DNA from: Ensifer oleiphilus
GTDB lineage: Bacteria; Pseudomonadota; Alphaproteobacteria; Rhizobiales; Rhizobiaceae
DNA: 64,000 bases
Assembly (NCBI RefSeq): GCF_013371465.1
Contig: NZ_JABWDU010000002.1
Coordinates: 723,666-787,665 of the forward strand
Reading direction: 5' to 3'
Below, piece after piece: positions 8,068 to 16,896 of this stretch. The notes beneath the pieces are model-generated. The model did not search any database, was not told the DNA's origin, and saw only the letters and a program-made list of their open reading frames with translations. The position numbers were made by a program, and so were the translations under genes. Numbering within the stretch: position 1 is the first letter of the stretch; each line of letters starts with the position of its first letter.

Positions 8068-9060
8068 ATGGCGAAATTCCGTATTTCCCTTTCAAAACAG
8101 ACGTTTGGCGTGGCAGCTATTCTGTCGGCGACACTCGTCTCGGGGTGCTCCACTGTCGAGCATACCTCGGTGGAAGAGCTTACGGCCGTGCAGACGGTCA
8201 CCCCGCTTGCAAAACCCGGCACAGAAATGACGGCCTATGCCCTGCCGACACCGGATGGCGCGGCAACGGCAGCATCCGCTGCCCTGTCGGCACAGACAGC
8301 CGGAATGGCCACAACCTTGCCTATCGGCACCGACCTCGCGCAGGCCGCCGGCCCGGCACCGACTGTTGTCGCCGTTCCCGGTGGCAAGCCGGGTGAAGCC
8401 CAGGCTGTCGCCATGGCGGCACCGGTAGCGGCGTCGGCCAATGCCGCTGCACTCCCGGAAACCGCATCTGCCCTCGTCTCGCCGAAGACGAGCCGCGTTC
8501 AGGATCTTCCCGTTTCCACGCTTGCTGTTGCCGCCGCGATGGAATCGGACTTCGACACCGGCGAACCGGTCGGCCTCGAAACGCTCGTTGCCAACCGCAT
8601 GATCGTTCCGACCGAAAAGCCGAAGATGGGTGTGATCGGTTCGAGCGTCGCCGCCGTTGCGAGCGTCATTCCAGAATCGCTGAAGCTGACAAATGCGCCG
8701 TCCAGCTCGCGTCCGGACCTGGACAAGCTTATCAAGCACTACGCCGATCTCAACGGCATTCCGGTCGAGCTCGTGCACCGCGTCGTCAAGCGCGAGAGCA
8801 ACTACAACCCGCGCGCCTACAGCAAGGGCAATTACGGCCTGATGCAGATCCGCTACAATACCGCCAAGGGTCTAGGCTACGAAGGCCCGGCTGAGGGCCT
8901 GTTCGACGCGGAAACCAACCTGATGTATGCGACGAAGTACCTGCACGGCGCCTGGATGGTTGCCGACAACAAGCACGACGGCGCGGTCAAGCTCTATGCC
9001 AGCGGCTACTACTACCACGCCAAGCGCAAAGGTCTGCTCGACGACCTCGGCATGAAATAG
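8068..9060 (+). CDS. lytic transglycosylase, SLT domain, predicted lipoprotein
   Basis: 330 residues. The N-terminus carries a signal with lipobox LVSGC (Cys about residue 27), so the mature protein should be lipid-anchored. An Ala/Thr/Pro-rich linker of roughly 180 residues follows. The C-terminal SLT domain has VKRESNYNPRAYSKGNYGLMQ with the catalytic Glu, TAKGLGY, and YASGYYYHAKRKG. A perfect terminator hairpin follows the stop. Role: peptidoglycan turnover in the periplasm. Confidence 0.88.
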   Translation: MAKFRISLSKQTFGVAAILSATLVSGCSTVEHTSVEELTAVQTVTPLAKPGTEMTAYALPTPDGAATAASAALSAQTAGMATTLPIGTDLAQAAGPAPTVVAVPGGKPGEAQAVAMAAPVAASANAAALPETASALVSPKTSRVQDLPVSTLAVAAAMESDFDTGEPVGLETLVANRMIVPTEKPKMGVIGSSVAAVASVIPESLKLTNAPSSSRPDLDKLIKHYADLNGIPVELVHRVVKRESNYNPRAYSKGNYGLMQIRYNTAKGLGYEGPAEGLFDAETNLMYATKYLHGAWMVADNKHDGAVKLYASGYYYHAKRKGLLDDLGMK

Positions 9061-9091
9061 GCACAGCCGATCATTTCGCCAGAAAGTTCAC

Positions 9092-9119
9092 GAGGCGCTC
9101 AATCGAGCGCCTCTATTAT
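9092..9119 (+). terminator. rho-independent terminator after the SLT lipoprotein gene
   Basis: GAGGCGCTC (9092-9100) and GAGCGCCTC (9105-9113) form a perfect 9-bp stem with a 4-nt loop, followed by TATTATTTT. The stem also contains the last codons of the convergent minus-strand beta-lactamase-fold gene (stop at 9099). Confidence 0.75.
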
Positions 9120-10451
9120 TTTGGCGTTGAGCTTTTGCACGTCATAGCCACCACGCGATGGCGTCAGCCCCAGGCGCACGACCGCAAGCTTGAGCGACGG
9201 CACCAGCATGATCGCCTGCCCGTCATGCCCGAGCATCCAGAAGGTATCCGCTGGAAAGACACCGGTACCGGCGCGAACCCCGTTTTCCTGCAGCCAGACC
9301 TGGCCGGCGCCGTATTCGCCGCCAGAGGCTTTTGTCGGCGTGCGCATGAAGGTCACATAATCCTTCGGCAGGAACGCCCTCCCCTTCCAGCTACCGTCCT
9401 GAAGCAGGAACTGCCCAAAGCGCGCCCAGTCGCGCGCCGTCGCATACATGTAGGATGAACCGACGAAGGTGCCGCTTGCATCGGTTTCCATCACCGCGCT
9501 CGTCATCCCGAGCGGCAGGAACAGGGCTTCGTGCGGATAGGCAAGTGCAGCGGCAGGATCGTCGAAGCTGCGCATCCACAGCCGCGACAACAGCGTGCTG
9601 GTGCCGCTCGAATAGCGGAAGGTCGAGCCCGGCTCGGATGTCGCAGGCTTTGACGCGGCAAAGCCTGCCATGTCCCGTTCGAGGTAGAGCATGCGCGTCA
9701 CATCGCTGACATTGCCATAGCCCTCGTTGAATTCCAGACCGCTCTCCATGCCCATCAGATCGGCAAGCCTGATCTTCGCGCGCACATCGCCGCTCCACTC
9801 CGGCAGAAGGCCCGCGCGCGTCACCTCCATACGCCCCTCGGCGACCCGCATGCCGATCAGGGCTGCTGTCACCGATTTGGTCATCGACCAGCCGAGAAGC
9901 GGCGTCGAGCGATCGAAGCCGGTGGCGTAGGTCTCGGCAATCAGATGTCCATCGCGCACCACCGCGACCGCCCGCACGCCCGGGCCGGCAAGGCTCGCAT
10001 CCTCGATCAGTGCCTGAACGGACGGGTCGATTTCCGCCTTGTCCCCGTCCGGCCAGGCCACATCCGCCGATCTCGTGAGCTCGGGTGTCGTCGGTTCCAC
10101 CGCCGGCACCTGTGCGGCGAGATCGTCGGCGACGTTGGCGCAGCCAAGCCCCGGGCGGTAAGCGGCATAAGCCGGTGCGGCAAAGCCAAAGATGCGGGCC
10201 GAAACCAGCCGCTTGTCGCGGTCCACCGAGACGGTGATGAATTTCAGCAGCGGATGGCCCGGCGCCTGCACGTCGTCGGCCAGCACCTCCCGTCCGTCAC
10301 GCCCGGCGATGAAGACATTCGAGCAGACGATCTTGGCCGCGTATCCATCGCCGACCTTCAGCAACTCCGGCGGCGCTAAGGCCAGCCATCCGCCGACGCC
10401 GGCAGTGGCGACGACAACCGCGGCCCCGACAGTCTTCAATAGGCGTGCCAT
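9099..10451 (-). CDS. serine hydrolase of the beta-lactamase / penicillin-binding-protein fold (class C type)
   Basis: 450 residues from the ATG at 10451 (GAGGA upstream); the longer frame would run into the next gene. An N-terminal hydrophobic anchor or signal (TVGAAVVVATAGVGGWLAL) precedes a beta-lactamase domain. The catalytic SxxK is SMTK (GWSMTKSVTAALIG), and the second motif is probably YSSG (FRYSSGTSTLLSRL). The C-terminus has MLGHDGQAIM. Such proteins can be esterases, D-amino-peptidases or carboxypeptidases; beta-lactam resistance should not be assumed. Its 3' end overlaps the terminator of the convergent gene. Confidence 0.82.
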   Translation of the reverse strand: MARLLKTVGAAVVVATAGVGGWLALAPPELLKVGDGYAAKIVCSNVFIAGRDGREVLADDVQAPGHPLLKFITVSVDRDKRLVSARIFGFAAPAYAAYRPGLGCANVADDLAAQVPAVEPTTPELTRSADVAWPDGDKAEIDPSVQALIEDASLAGPGVRAVAVVRDGHLIAETYATGFDRSTPLLGWSMTKSVTAALIGMRVAEGRMEVTRAGLLPEWSGDVRAKIRLADLMGMESGLEFNEGYGNVSDVTRMLYLERDMAGFAASKPATSEPGSTFRYSSGTSTLLSRLWMRSFDDPAAALAYPHEALFLPLGMTSAVMETDASGTFVGSSYMYATARDWARFGQFLLQDGSWKGRAFLPKDYVTFMRTPTKASGGEYGAGQVWLQENGVRAGTGVFPADTFWMLGHDGQAIMLVPSLKLAVVRLGLTPSRGGYDVQKLNAKIIEALD

Positions 10452-10533
10452 CGCATCCTCCCGTCTGACGCGAGAGAGAGAAGCAGCATTTGACCGAAAG
10501 GAAAAGCCCTTGCGTCGTGCTTCGGATTGCAGG

Positions 10534-12096
10534 CTATGCCAGCCGGCGAGCGTCCCCGTCGCCAGAATTATCCAACAGGGCTGGAAGATCCCGTGCCGGC
10601 AAGGCTGGCGATATCCATGGCCCCCAGACCTCCACCGCACCTGCGGTGCGGGCGCAATCCATTTCGCTTTCCCTGGCGATGCCGCGCACCGCCATCGGCA
10701 ATCGCAGCACCTGCCCCGTCTTGACGAGACAGGCGAGCAGGGCGACGCTGCGCTCGCTGCCATGGACGTCGCGGATCGCCGGCAGGTCCACAGTCAACTG
10801 ATCCGGTTGTAGCTCGCCGACAAGGTTGAGCGGCAGCGAGGCGGCTGCGCCGCCGCTCAGCGCAACGCGCACCCCGAGCGCGCGCAGACCATGCAGGTTT
10901 TCGCACATCAACGCCATGTCAGCGGTCGACAGCGCTTCCGACACCTCGATCGTCAGCCGGCCGGGCGCCAGATCGGCCTCCTCCAGGCACGTCTTCACAT
11001 GGCTGAGGAAATCGCGATCTCGCAGTTGCAGCGCGAAGGGTGCCACCGTCAGGCCCACTGGAGACGGCCAGCTTGCCGCCTGACGACAAGACTGGCGCAA
11101 CGCCCAGTTGCCGACCGTCAGCGCAAGGGCTCCTTGATCCAACGGCTCCGCAAACGCCTCGGTGCCGATAACGCCGCGGATCGGATGCAGCCAGCGCAGC
11201 AGGACTTCGAAACCGCGGATGACGTTGCTCGCAGCACCGGCGATCGGGACATATTCCAAAAAGAACTCCCGCTGGGCGACGGCACGGGCAAGGTCGCGCT
11301 CGGCCTCGGCGCGCATTTTGGCGGCTTGCGCGAGATGCGGCGCATAGAAGACATGGCTGTTGCCGCGCATTTCCTTGGCTTCGTAGAGCGCCAGGTCCGC
11401 GCGCTTCAAGACCGCACCGGTCGACAGATCGCCCTGTTCCAGGAACGTGACACCGATGCTGCAGCCAGAAGCCGCCTGACCATCGACCAGATCGAAAGGC
11501 GCGTCGAACAGCGCCTTCACCCGGCCGGCAAGGGTCGCGACCTCGCCATCCGAGGGAGACCCCGGACCGAGCAGCACGAATTCGTCGCCACCGAGGCGAT
11601 AGACCGTCGCCTCGCCGGCAAAGGCCCGCCTTAGCCGCGTGCCGATGCCGTTCAGCAGCCGGTCGCCGGCATCGTGACCCATGGTGTCATTGATCGCCTT
11701 GAACCGGTCGAGATCGATCAGCAGCAGCGGCCGGCGCTCGAACGGCGCACCATCCGAGCGTAGCGCGCGCAGCACGTCCGCCTCCAGTGCGGAACGGTTT
11801 TCAAGCCCGGTCAACCGGTCGCGATGAACCTCGTTGCGCAGCCGGCGCTCGGCGCGGCGCGCTGCCTTGAGCTCGCGCTCCAGTCGTCGCGAGTAGGACC
11901 AGCGATAGAACGAGGCGCCGGCGACGAAGGGCATAACGCCCGCCGCAAGCGCTCCGGAAACGTTCCAGTGTGCAAAGGATCCATCCGTGAACAGCGTTTC
12001 CGTGGTCAGCCAGATTGCAGGAAACAAAGCCCCCAGTGCCGTGCCGGCAGCTGCAAATCGCTGCTCGGGCTTCGGCAGAAACGTTCTTAACATCAT
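10534..12096 (-). CDS. membrane GGDEF protein with a degenerate EAL domain
   Basis: 520 residues. Two hydrophobic segments (about 15-35 and 45-65) are followed by a GGDEF domain with intact RLGGDEFVLL at about 165-175, so diguanylate cyclase activity is possible. The usual RxxD inhibitory site is not in place. The C-terminal EAL-like domain has lost key residues: EAL reads EVL, the Asn of the VNLS motif is absent (VAPFALQLRD), DDFGTG is replaced by SGGAAAS, and the KID lysine is missing. It is therefore probably not a phosphodiesterase but may bind c-di-GMP or a partner. Confidence 0.88.
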   Translation of the reverse strand: MMLRTFLPKPEQRFAAAGTALGALFPAIWLTTETLFTDGSFAHWNVSGALAAGVMPFVAGASFYRWSYSRRLERELKAARRAERRLRNEVHRDRLTGLENRSALEADVLRALRSDGAPFERRPLLLIDLDRFKAINDTMGHDAGDRLLNGIGTRLRRAFAGEATVYRLGGDEFVLLGPGSPSDGEVATLAGRVKALFDAPFDLVDGQAASGCSIGVTFLEQGDLSTGAVLKRADLALYEAKEMRGNSHVFYAPHLAQAAKMRAEAERDLARAVAQREFFLEYVPIAGAASNVIRGFEVLLRWLHPIRGVIGTEAFAEPLDQGALALTVGNWALRQSCRQAASWPSPVGLTVAPFALQLRDRDFLSHVKTCLEEADLAPGRLTIEVSEALSTADMALMCENLHGLRALGVRVALSGGAAASLPLNLVGELQPDQLTVDLPAIRDVHGSERSVALLACLVKTGQVLRLPMAVRGIARESEMDCARTAGAVEVWGPWISPALPARDLPALLDNSGDGDARRLA

Positions 12097-12197
12097 GTCG
12101 ACGCCCCCCGAATATAAGAAGGAGCTAGCACGCCAGGGTTTAATGAATTCTTATGGGTGAAAAATCGTAGTCGGCCATTTTTTGTGCAGTGCGGGAG

Positions 12198-12216
12198 CTG
12201 TGAAAAAACCCGTCAT
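12198..12216 (+). promoter_or_regulatory. possible PhoB-box half-sites upstream of btaA
   Basis: CTGTGAA (12198-12204) and CCGTCAT (12210-12216) resemble Pho-box halves (CTGTCAT). Spacing is 12 rather than the usual 11 bp. A third weak half, CAGTGCG, lies 11 bp upstream at 12187. Betaine-lipid synthesis in Sinorhizobium is induced by phosphate starvation through PhoB, so a Pho box is expected here; the match itself is imperfect. Confidence 0.35.
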
Positions 12217-12274
12217 CAAAGTGTAGCGGAGTCACTTTAGAAGCGGCTAAGTTTCAACTGGATGAGCGGCAGAG

Positions 12275-13525
12275 ATGACCGAACTTGCTCCTGATGTCGG
12301 CTTTGGCAGAAACAATCCGAAGCTAAAAAACGCCCTCCTGCAACACAAGACCTTCTCGCTTGCCGGCCTCTCCGAGCGCCTGTTCGGCCTGCTCTTTTCC
12401 GGCCTCGTCTATCCGCAGATCTGGGAAGACCCTATCGTCGACATGGAAGCCATGCAGCTTCGCCCGGGGCACCGCATCGTCACCATAGGCTCCGGCGGCT
12501 GCAACATGCTGACCTATCTCTCGGCCGGCCCCAGCCGCATCGACGTGGTCGATCTCAATCCACACCACATCGCGCTCAACCGATTGAAGCTTGCCGCCTT
12601 CCGCCACCTGCCTGGCCACAAGGACGTCACGCGGTTCCTGGCAACCCAGGGTACCCAATCAAACGTCCAGGCCTTCGATCTGTTCATCGCCCCGAAGGTC
12701 GATCAGGCGACCCGCAGCTACTGGAACGGCCGCAGCGTCACCGGGCGCCGGCGCATCGGCGTCTTCGGTCGCAACATTTATCGAACCGGCCTGCTCGGCC
12801 GCTTCATCGCTGCCAGCCACATCCTGGCACGGCTGCACGGCGTCAACCCGGAAGAGTTCGTCCAGGCGCGCTCCATGCGCGAGCAGCGCCAGTTCTTCGA
12901 TACGCGCCTGGCGCCCTTGTTCGAGCGCCCGTTCATTCGCTGGATCACCAGCCAGAAGAGTTCGCTGTTCGGCCTCGGCATCCCGCCGCAACAGTTCGAC
13001 GAATTGGCAAGCCTCAGCGCCGACAAGTCGCTGGCCGCAGTGCTTCGCCACCGCCTGGAAAAGCTGACGTGCCATTTCCCGCTCAGGGAAAACTACTTCG
13101 CCTGGCAGGCCTTCGCCAGACGCTATCCCCTGCCGCACGAGGGCGAACTTCCGGCCTACCTGCACGCCGATAACTATGAGACGATCCGCAACCGCGCCGA
13201 AAACGTCCAGGTCCATCATGCCAGCTTCACCGAGCTTCTGGCGAAGAAGCCGGCCGCATCGGTCGACCGCTACGTGCTGCTCGACGCGCAGGACTGGATG
13301 AACGAGCAGCAGTTGAACGACCTGTGGACCGAGATCACCCGCACTGCCGATGCGGGCGCAACCGTCATCTTCCGCACCGCCGCTGAAGACAGCATCCTGA
13401 CCGGCCGCCTCTCTCCCGCGCTGATGGAACAGTGGCACTATGATGCCGAGACATCGCTGAGGCTCGGCAACGCCGATCGCTCGGCCATCTATGGCGGCTT
13501 CCACATCTACAGGAAGAAGGCATGA
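12275..13525 (+). CDS. btaA: S-adenosylmethionine:diacylglycerol 3-amino-3-carboxypropyltransferase BtaA
   Basis: 416 residues, DUF3419 family. BtaA transfers the aminocarboxypropyl group of SAM to diacylglycerol, the first step of the betaine lipid DGTS. Family features are an N-terminal FSGLVYPQIWEDPIVDMEA and a SAM-binding stretch VTIGSGGCNML at about residues 69-79, then VDLNPHHIALNRLKL. It overlaps btaB by 4 bp (ATGA). The pair replaces phospholipids with phosphorus-free lipids when phosphate is scarce. Confidence 0.95.
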   Translation: MTELAPDVGFGRNNPKLKNALLQHKTFSLAGLSERLFGLLFSGLVYPQIWEDPIVDMEAMQLRPGHRIVTIGSGGCNMLTYLSAGPSRIDVVDLNPHHIALNRLKLAAFRHLPGHKDVTRFLATQGTQSNVQAFDLFIAPKVDQATRSYWNGRSVTGRRRIGVFGRNIYRTGLLGRFIAASHILARLHGVNPEEFVQARSMREQRQFFDTRLAPLFERPFIRWITSQKSSLFGLGIPPQQFDELASLSADKSLAAVLRHRLEKLTCHFPLRENYFAWQAFARRYPLPHEGELPAYLHADNYETIRNRAENVQVHHASFTELLAKKPAASVDRYVLLDAQDWMNEQQLNDLWTEITRTADAGATVIFRTAAEDSILTGRLSPALMEQWHYDAETSLRLGNADRSAIYGGFHIYRKKA

Positions 13526-14256
13526 GCGAAGTGCACCAGACCGAGATCAGCCATCAGCGGCGCATGGACCACATGTACCGCTACCAGAGGCACGTCTACG
13601 ATCTGACGCGCAAATACTATCTCTTCGGCCGCGACACGCTGATCCGCGAACTGAACGTGGAGCCCGGCGCCTCCGTTCTCGAAGTCGGGTGCGGCACGGG
13701 ACGCAACCTCGCGCTCATCGGCGAATGCTTTCCGAGAGCCCGGCTCTTCGGTCTCGACATCTCCGCCGAGATGCTCGCCTCCGCTGCAGCCAAGCTCAGC
13801 CGCCGCAGCAGATCCCCCGCCATGCTGCGTGTCGCCGACGCGACCAGCTTCGAGCCCCGGTCGTTCGGTGAGGTCGGCTTCGACCGGATCGTCATCTCCT
13901 ATTCCCTGTCGATGATACCGGACTGGCAGGGCGCGATCGACGCGGCAATTGCCGCGCTCAACCCGGGTGGCTCGCTGCACGTTGCCGATTTCGGCCAGCA
14001 GGAACGGCTGCCGGCAGCCTTCCGCCGCCTGCTGCGCGGCTGGCTCAAGCGCTTCCATGTAACGCCGCGTGAAGCGCTGTTCGACGTCCTGGCCGAGCGC
14101 GCCAGGCGCAACGGCGCACAGCTCGAGCGCCGGGCCATCGGACGGGGTTATGCCTGGCTTGCGGTCTACCACCGCCCATCTGCCGCGCCATCCTCGCGGG
14201 CAAATCCGGCCGCCGCACTGCGGGGCGATCAGGGGGCTGCGACGATTCCCGCTTGA
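13522..14256 (+). CDS. btaB: diacylglyceryl-homoserine N-methyltransferase BtaB
   Basis: 244 residues. A class I SAM methyltransferase with motif I VLEVGCGTGRN (about 52-62), LFGLDISAEML and a post-I RVADAT stretch. It trimethylates diacylglyceryl-homoserine to the betaine lipid DGTS. The identity rests on the fold plus the 4-bp overlap with btaA. The C-terminal ~25 residues (Ala/Pro/Ser-rich) look like an unstructured tail. A small TTGAG/CTCAA hairpin with five Ts overlaps the stop and could be a weak terminator. Confidence 0.93.
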   Translation: MSEVHQTEISHQRRMDHMYRYQRHVYDLTRKYYLFGRDTLIRELNVEPGASVLEVGCGTGRNLALIGECFPRARLFGLDISAEMLASAAAKLSRRSRSPAMLRVADATSFEPRSFGEVGFDRIVISYSLSMIPDWQGAIDAAIAALNPGGSLHVADFGQQERLPAAFRRLLRGWLKRFHVTPREALFDVLAERARRNGAQLERRAIGRGYAWLAVYHRPSAAPSSRANPAAALRGDQGAATIPA

Positions 14257-14376
14257 GCTAACTCAATTTTTACGATGATATGGTGAAAATGAGGTTCACG
14301 CCTCGCTGGGGAACATCACCGTCATGGAAGCCATCGTGTGAGGCAGGCTCGTCGTTCGTTTCGAAACAGGACCTCC

Positions 14377-15162
14377 ATGCGCCGGCTTCTCCTGGCACTG
14401 CTGCCTATTGCCACCCTCCTTTCCGCCTGTTCGTCGACCGACTACGATCTGATGCAGACCGCATCGATCCCGCCGCGCTTCAACGATACCGACCCGCAGG
14501 ATTTCGGGGGCCGCACGCCGCACCACCACAATATCCACGGCATCGACGTCTCCAAGTGGAACGGCGATATCGACTGGATGAAGGTGAAGAATTCCGGCGT
14601 CTCCTTCGCCTTCATCAAGGCGACGGAGGGCAAGGACCGGGTCGACACGCGCTTCAACGAATATTGGCAGCGCGCCCGCGCCGCCGGCATTCCCTATGCG
14701 CCCTACCACTTCTACTATTTCTGCTCGACGGCAGACGCCCAGGCCGACTGGTTCATCGCCAACGTGCCGAAGAGCGCCGTCTACCTGCCGCCGGTTCTCG
14801 ACGTCGAGTGGAACGGCGAGTCCAAGACCTGCCGCACCCGCCCCTCGCCGGACGAGGTCCGCGTCGCGATGAAGCGCTTCATGGACCGGCTCGAAGCCCA
14901 TTACGGCAAGCGACCGATCATCTACACCTCGGTCGACTTCCACCGCGACAATCTCGTGGACCAGTTCAAGGAATACCACTTCTGGGTCCGCTCCGTCGCC
15001 AAGCATCCGGGCGAAGTCTATGTCGAACGCCGCTGGGCCTTCTGGCAATATACCAGCACCGGCGTGATACCGGGCATCGACGGCGCCACCGACATCAACG
15101 CCTTTGCCGGCTCGGCGAAGAACTGGAAGAATTGGGTTGCGGCCGTCTCCAAGCCGAAATGA
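14377..15162 (+). CDS. GH25 lysozyme, predicted lipoprotein
   Basis: 261 residues from the ATG at 14377 (AGGA upstream). A lipoprotein signal MRRLLLALLPIATLLSAC is followed by a GH25 (Chalaropsis-type muramidase) domain: GIDVSKWNGDIDWMKVK, FAFIKATEG, and the catalytic DxE in VLDVEWNG. The C-terminus has FWQYTSTG and GIDGATDINAFAG as in other GH25 enzymes. It would cleave the MurNAc-GlcNAc bond hydrolytically. It stands alone, between btaB and another wall hydrolase. Confidence 0.9.
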   Translation: MRRLLLALLPIATLLSACSSTDYDLMQTASIPPRFNDTDPQDFGGRTPHHHNIHGIDVSKWNGDIDWMKVKNSGVSFAFIKATEGKDRVDTRFNEYWQRARAAGIPYAPYHFYYFCSTADAQADWFIANVPKSAVYLPPVLDVEWNGESKTCRTRPSPDEVRVAMKRFMDRLEAHYGKRPIIYTSVDFHRDNLVDQFKEYHFWVRSVAKHPGEVYVERRWAFWQYTSTGVIPGIDGATDINAFAGSAKNWKNWVAAVSKPK

Positions 15163-15315
15163 CGACGGCCACGGTTCTGTGCAGAAGCGCGGCAAACCGA
15201 CCCATTTTCTTCTTTCCGTCATAATGCTCTGAGAGACGAGCAACAGATTGCATCTTTGGTACATTGACCGCCAGCGGCGGCGCATCGCGCCGTGCGGCGA
15301 CAGAAAGGAATTATC

Positions 15316-16512
15316 ATGATCCTCAAGGCCCGGCATGCACTTGCATCCGTTGCGCTTCTCGCGCTGACAGCCTCCCCGGTTTTCGCGCAGCAGGCACCGG
15401 CCTGCGGCGGCGATCTCGGCGCGTTCCTGCAAGGCGTCAAGGCAGAGGCAGTCGCCAAGGGCGTTCCGGCCGATGTGGTCGACCGTGCGCTTGCGGGTGC
15501 CGCCATCAATGAGAAGGTGCTGAGCCGCGACCGCGCCCAGGGCGTGTTCAAGCAGACCTTCACCGAGTTTTCCAAGCGCACCGTCAGCAAGTCGCGCCTC
15601 GACATCGGCGCCCAGAAGATGAAGGAATATGCCGATGTCTTCGCCCGCGCCGAGAAGGAATTCGGCGTTCCCGCCCCTGTGATCACCGCCTTCTGGGCAA
15701 TGGAAACCGACTTCGGCGCCGTTCAGGGCGACTTCAACACCCGTGATGCACTGGTGACGCTTGCCCATGACTGCCGCCGTCCGGAAATGTTCCGCCCGCA
15801 GTTGATCGCCGCCATCGAAATGGTCCAGCACGGCGACCTCGATCCGGCAACGACCACTGGCGCCTGGGCCGGCGAAATCGGCCAGGTGCAGATGCTGCCG
15901 GAAGACATAATCGCCTATGGCGTCGATGGCGACGGCGACGGCCACGTCAACCTGAAGAAGAGCTCGCCGGACGCGATCCTGACCGCCGCCAAGTTCATCC
16001 AGAGCCTCGGCTTCAAGGCCGGCCAGCCGGCGATCCAGGAAGTCAGCGTTCCCGAACAGCTGCCCTGGGAAAAGACCGGCCTGCAGCCGGGCATGAAGGC
16101 GAGCGACTGGTTCGCGCTCGGCGTCAAGCCGCGCAACGGCGACACCGCCTTCGGCAATCTCGAAGCCTCGCTGGTGCTGCCGCAGGGCCGCAAGGGCGTC
16201 GCCTTCCTGACCTACCCCAATTTCAACGTCTATCTCGAGTGGAACCAGTCGTTCATCTACACGACCTCGGCCGCCTATTTCGCAACCCGCCTCGGCGGCG
16301 CACCGACCTACGAGGGCGGCAATCCTGAACAGGGCCTCGACGACACCGGCATGAAGGCGCTGCAGACCAAGCTTCAGACGCTCGGCCATGACGTCGGCAA
16401 GGTCGACGGCATTCTCGGTTCGGGCACACGTGCGGCGCTGCAGAAAGAACAGCTGCGTCTCGGCCGCCCCGCCGATGGCTGGGCGACGCTCGAGTTGCTG
16501 AATTCGCTCTGA
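15316..16512 (+). CDS. lytic murein transglycosylase, MltB family, with peptidoglycan-binding domain
   Basis: 398 residues from the ATG at 15316 (AAAGGA upstream). The signal peptide ends near SPVFAQQ. The SLT_2 (MltB-type) domain covers about 30-330: catalytic Glu in FWAMETDFGAVQGDFNT, then GEIGQVQMLPEDIIAYGVDGDGDG. A C-terminal PG_binding_1 domain (ALQTKLQTLGHDVGKVDG) follows. The protein is periplasmic and takes part in murein turnover. Confidence 0.92.
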   Translation: MILKARHALASVALLALTASPVFAQQAPACGGDLGAFLQGVKAEAVAKGVPADVVDRALAGAAINEKVLSRDRAQGVFKQTFTEFSKRTVSKSRLDIGAQKMKEYADVFARAEKEFGVPAPVITAFWAMETDFGAVQGDFNTRDALVTLAHDCRRPEMFRPQLIAAIEMVQHGDLDPATTTGAWAGEIGQVQMLPEDIIAYGVDGDGDGHVNLKKSSPDAILTAAKFIQSLGFKAGQPAIQEVSVPEQLPWEKTGLQPGMKASDWFALGVKPRNGDTAFGNLEASLVLPQGRKGVAFLTYPNFNVYLEWNQSFIYTTSAAYFATRLGGAPTYEGGNPEQGLDDTGMKALQTKLQTLGHDVGKVDGILGSGTRAALQKEQLRLGRPADGWATLELLNSL

Positions 16513-16896
16513 TCATGCCCGGAAGAACAGCAGCGCGGCAAATGCCCGTAGACAATCATTTCGAGCGCTTCTGCATTTCCGCCTGAACCGAATGCACATC
16601 TGCCCGGCCCGGATCTGGCCGGGCAACATTTCTCCCTGCTCCCCCGGTCGCAACGGGCCGAAGCAGCCAGGTGCCTGCCTCCCTGGTCAGCGATAGAAAC
16701 CGAGAGCGCTTATGGGCCTCCCCGCGCAAGAAGCGGGTGGTGTCCCGCATCTTGCCGCGCTAGATCTGTGTGATGCCTATCCACTGGGCCGGTAAACCGC
16801 TATCGGCACACCGGTGGAGACGCGATCTATTTCCGTTGCGCATCCCGACTGGTCGAATAGATCGGCAGCGGCCGCGCATAAAGCGCGAGCAGCACC
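16513..16896. other. intergenic region with a GC hairpin, no gene seen
   Basis: TGCCCGGCC (16601-16609) and GGCCGGGCA (16617-16625) form a 9-bp stem with a 7-nt loop about 90 bp after the MltB-type gene. It lacks a T-run, so it is at best a weak terminator. Nothing else in these 384 bp is recognisable. Confidence 0.45.

Noticed and set aside
14296-16389. 697-codon open frame on the minus strand
   Set aside because: It is antisense to the GH25 and MltB-type genes, which have clear domains, signal peptides and ribosome binding sites. The frame exists because of high GC.
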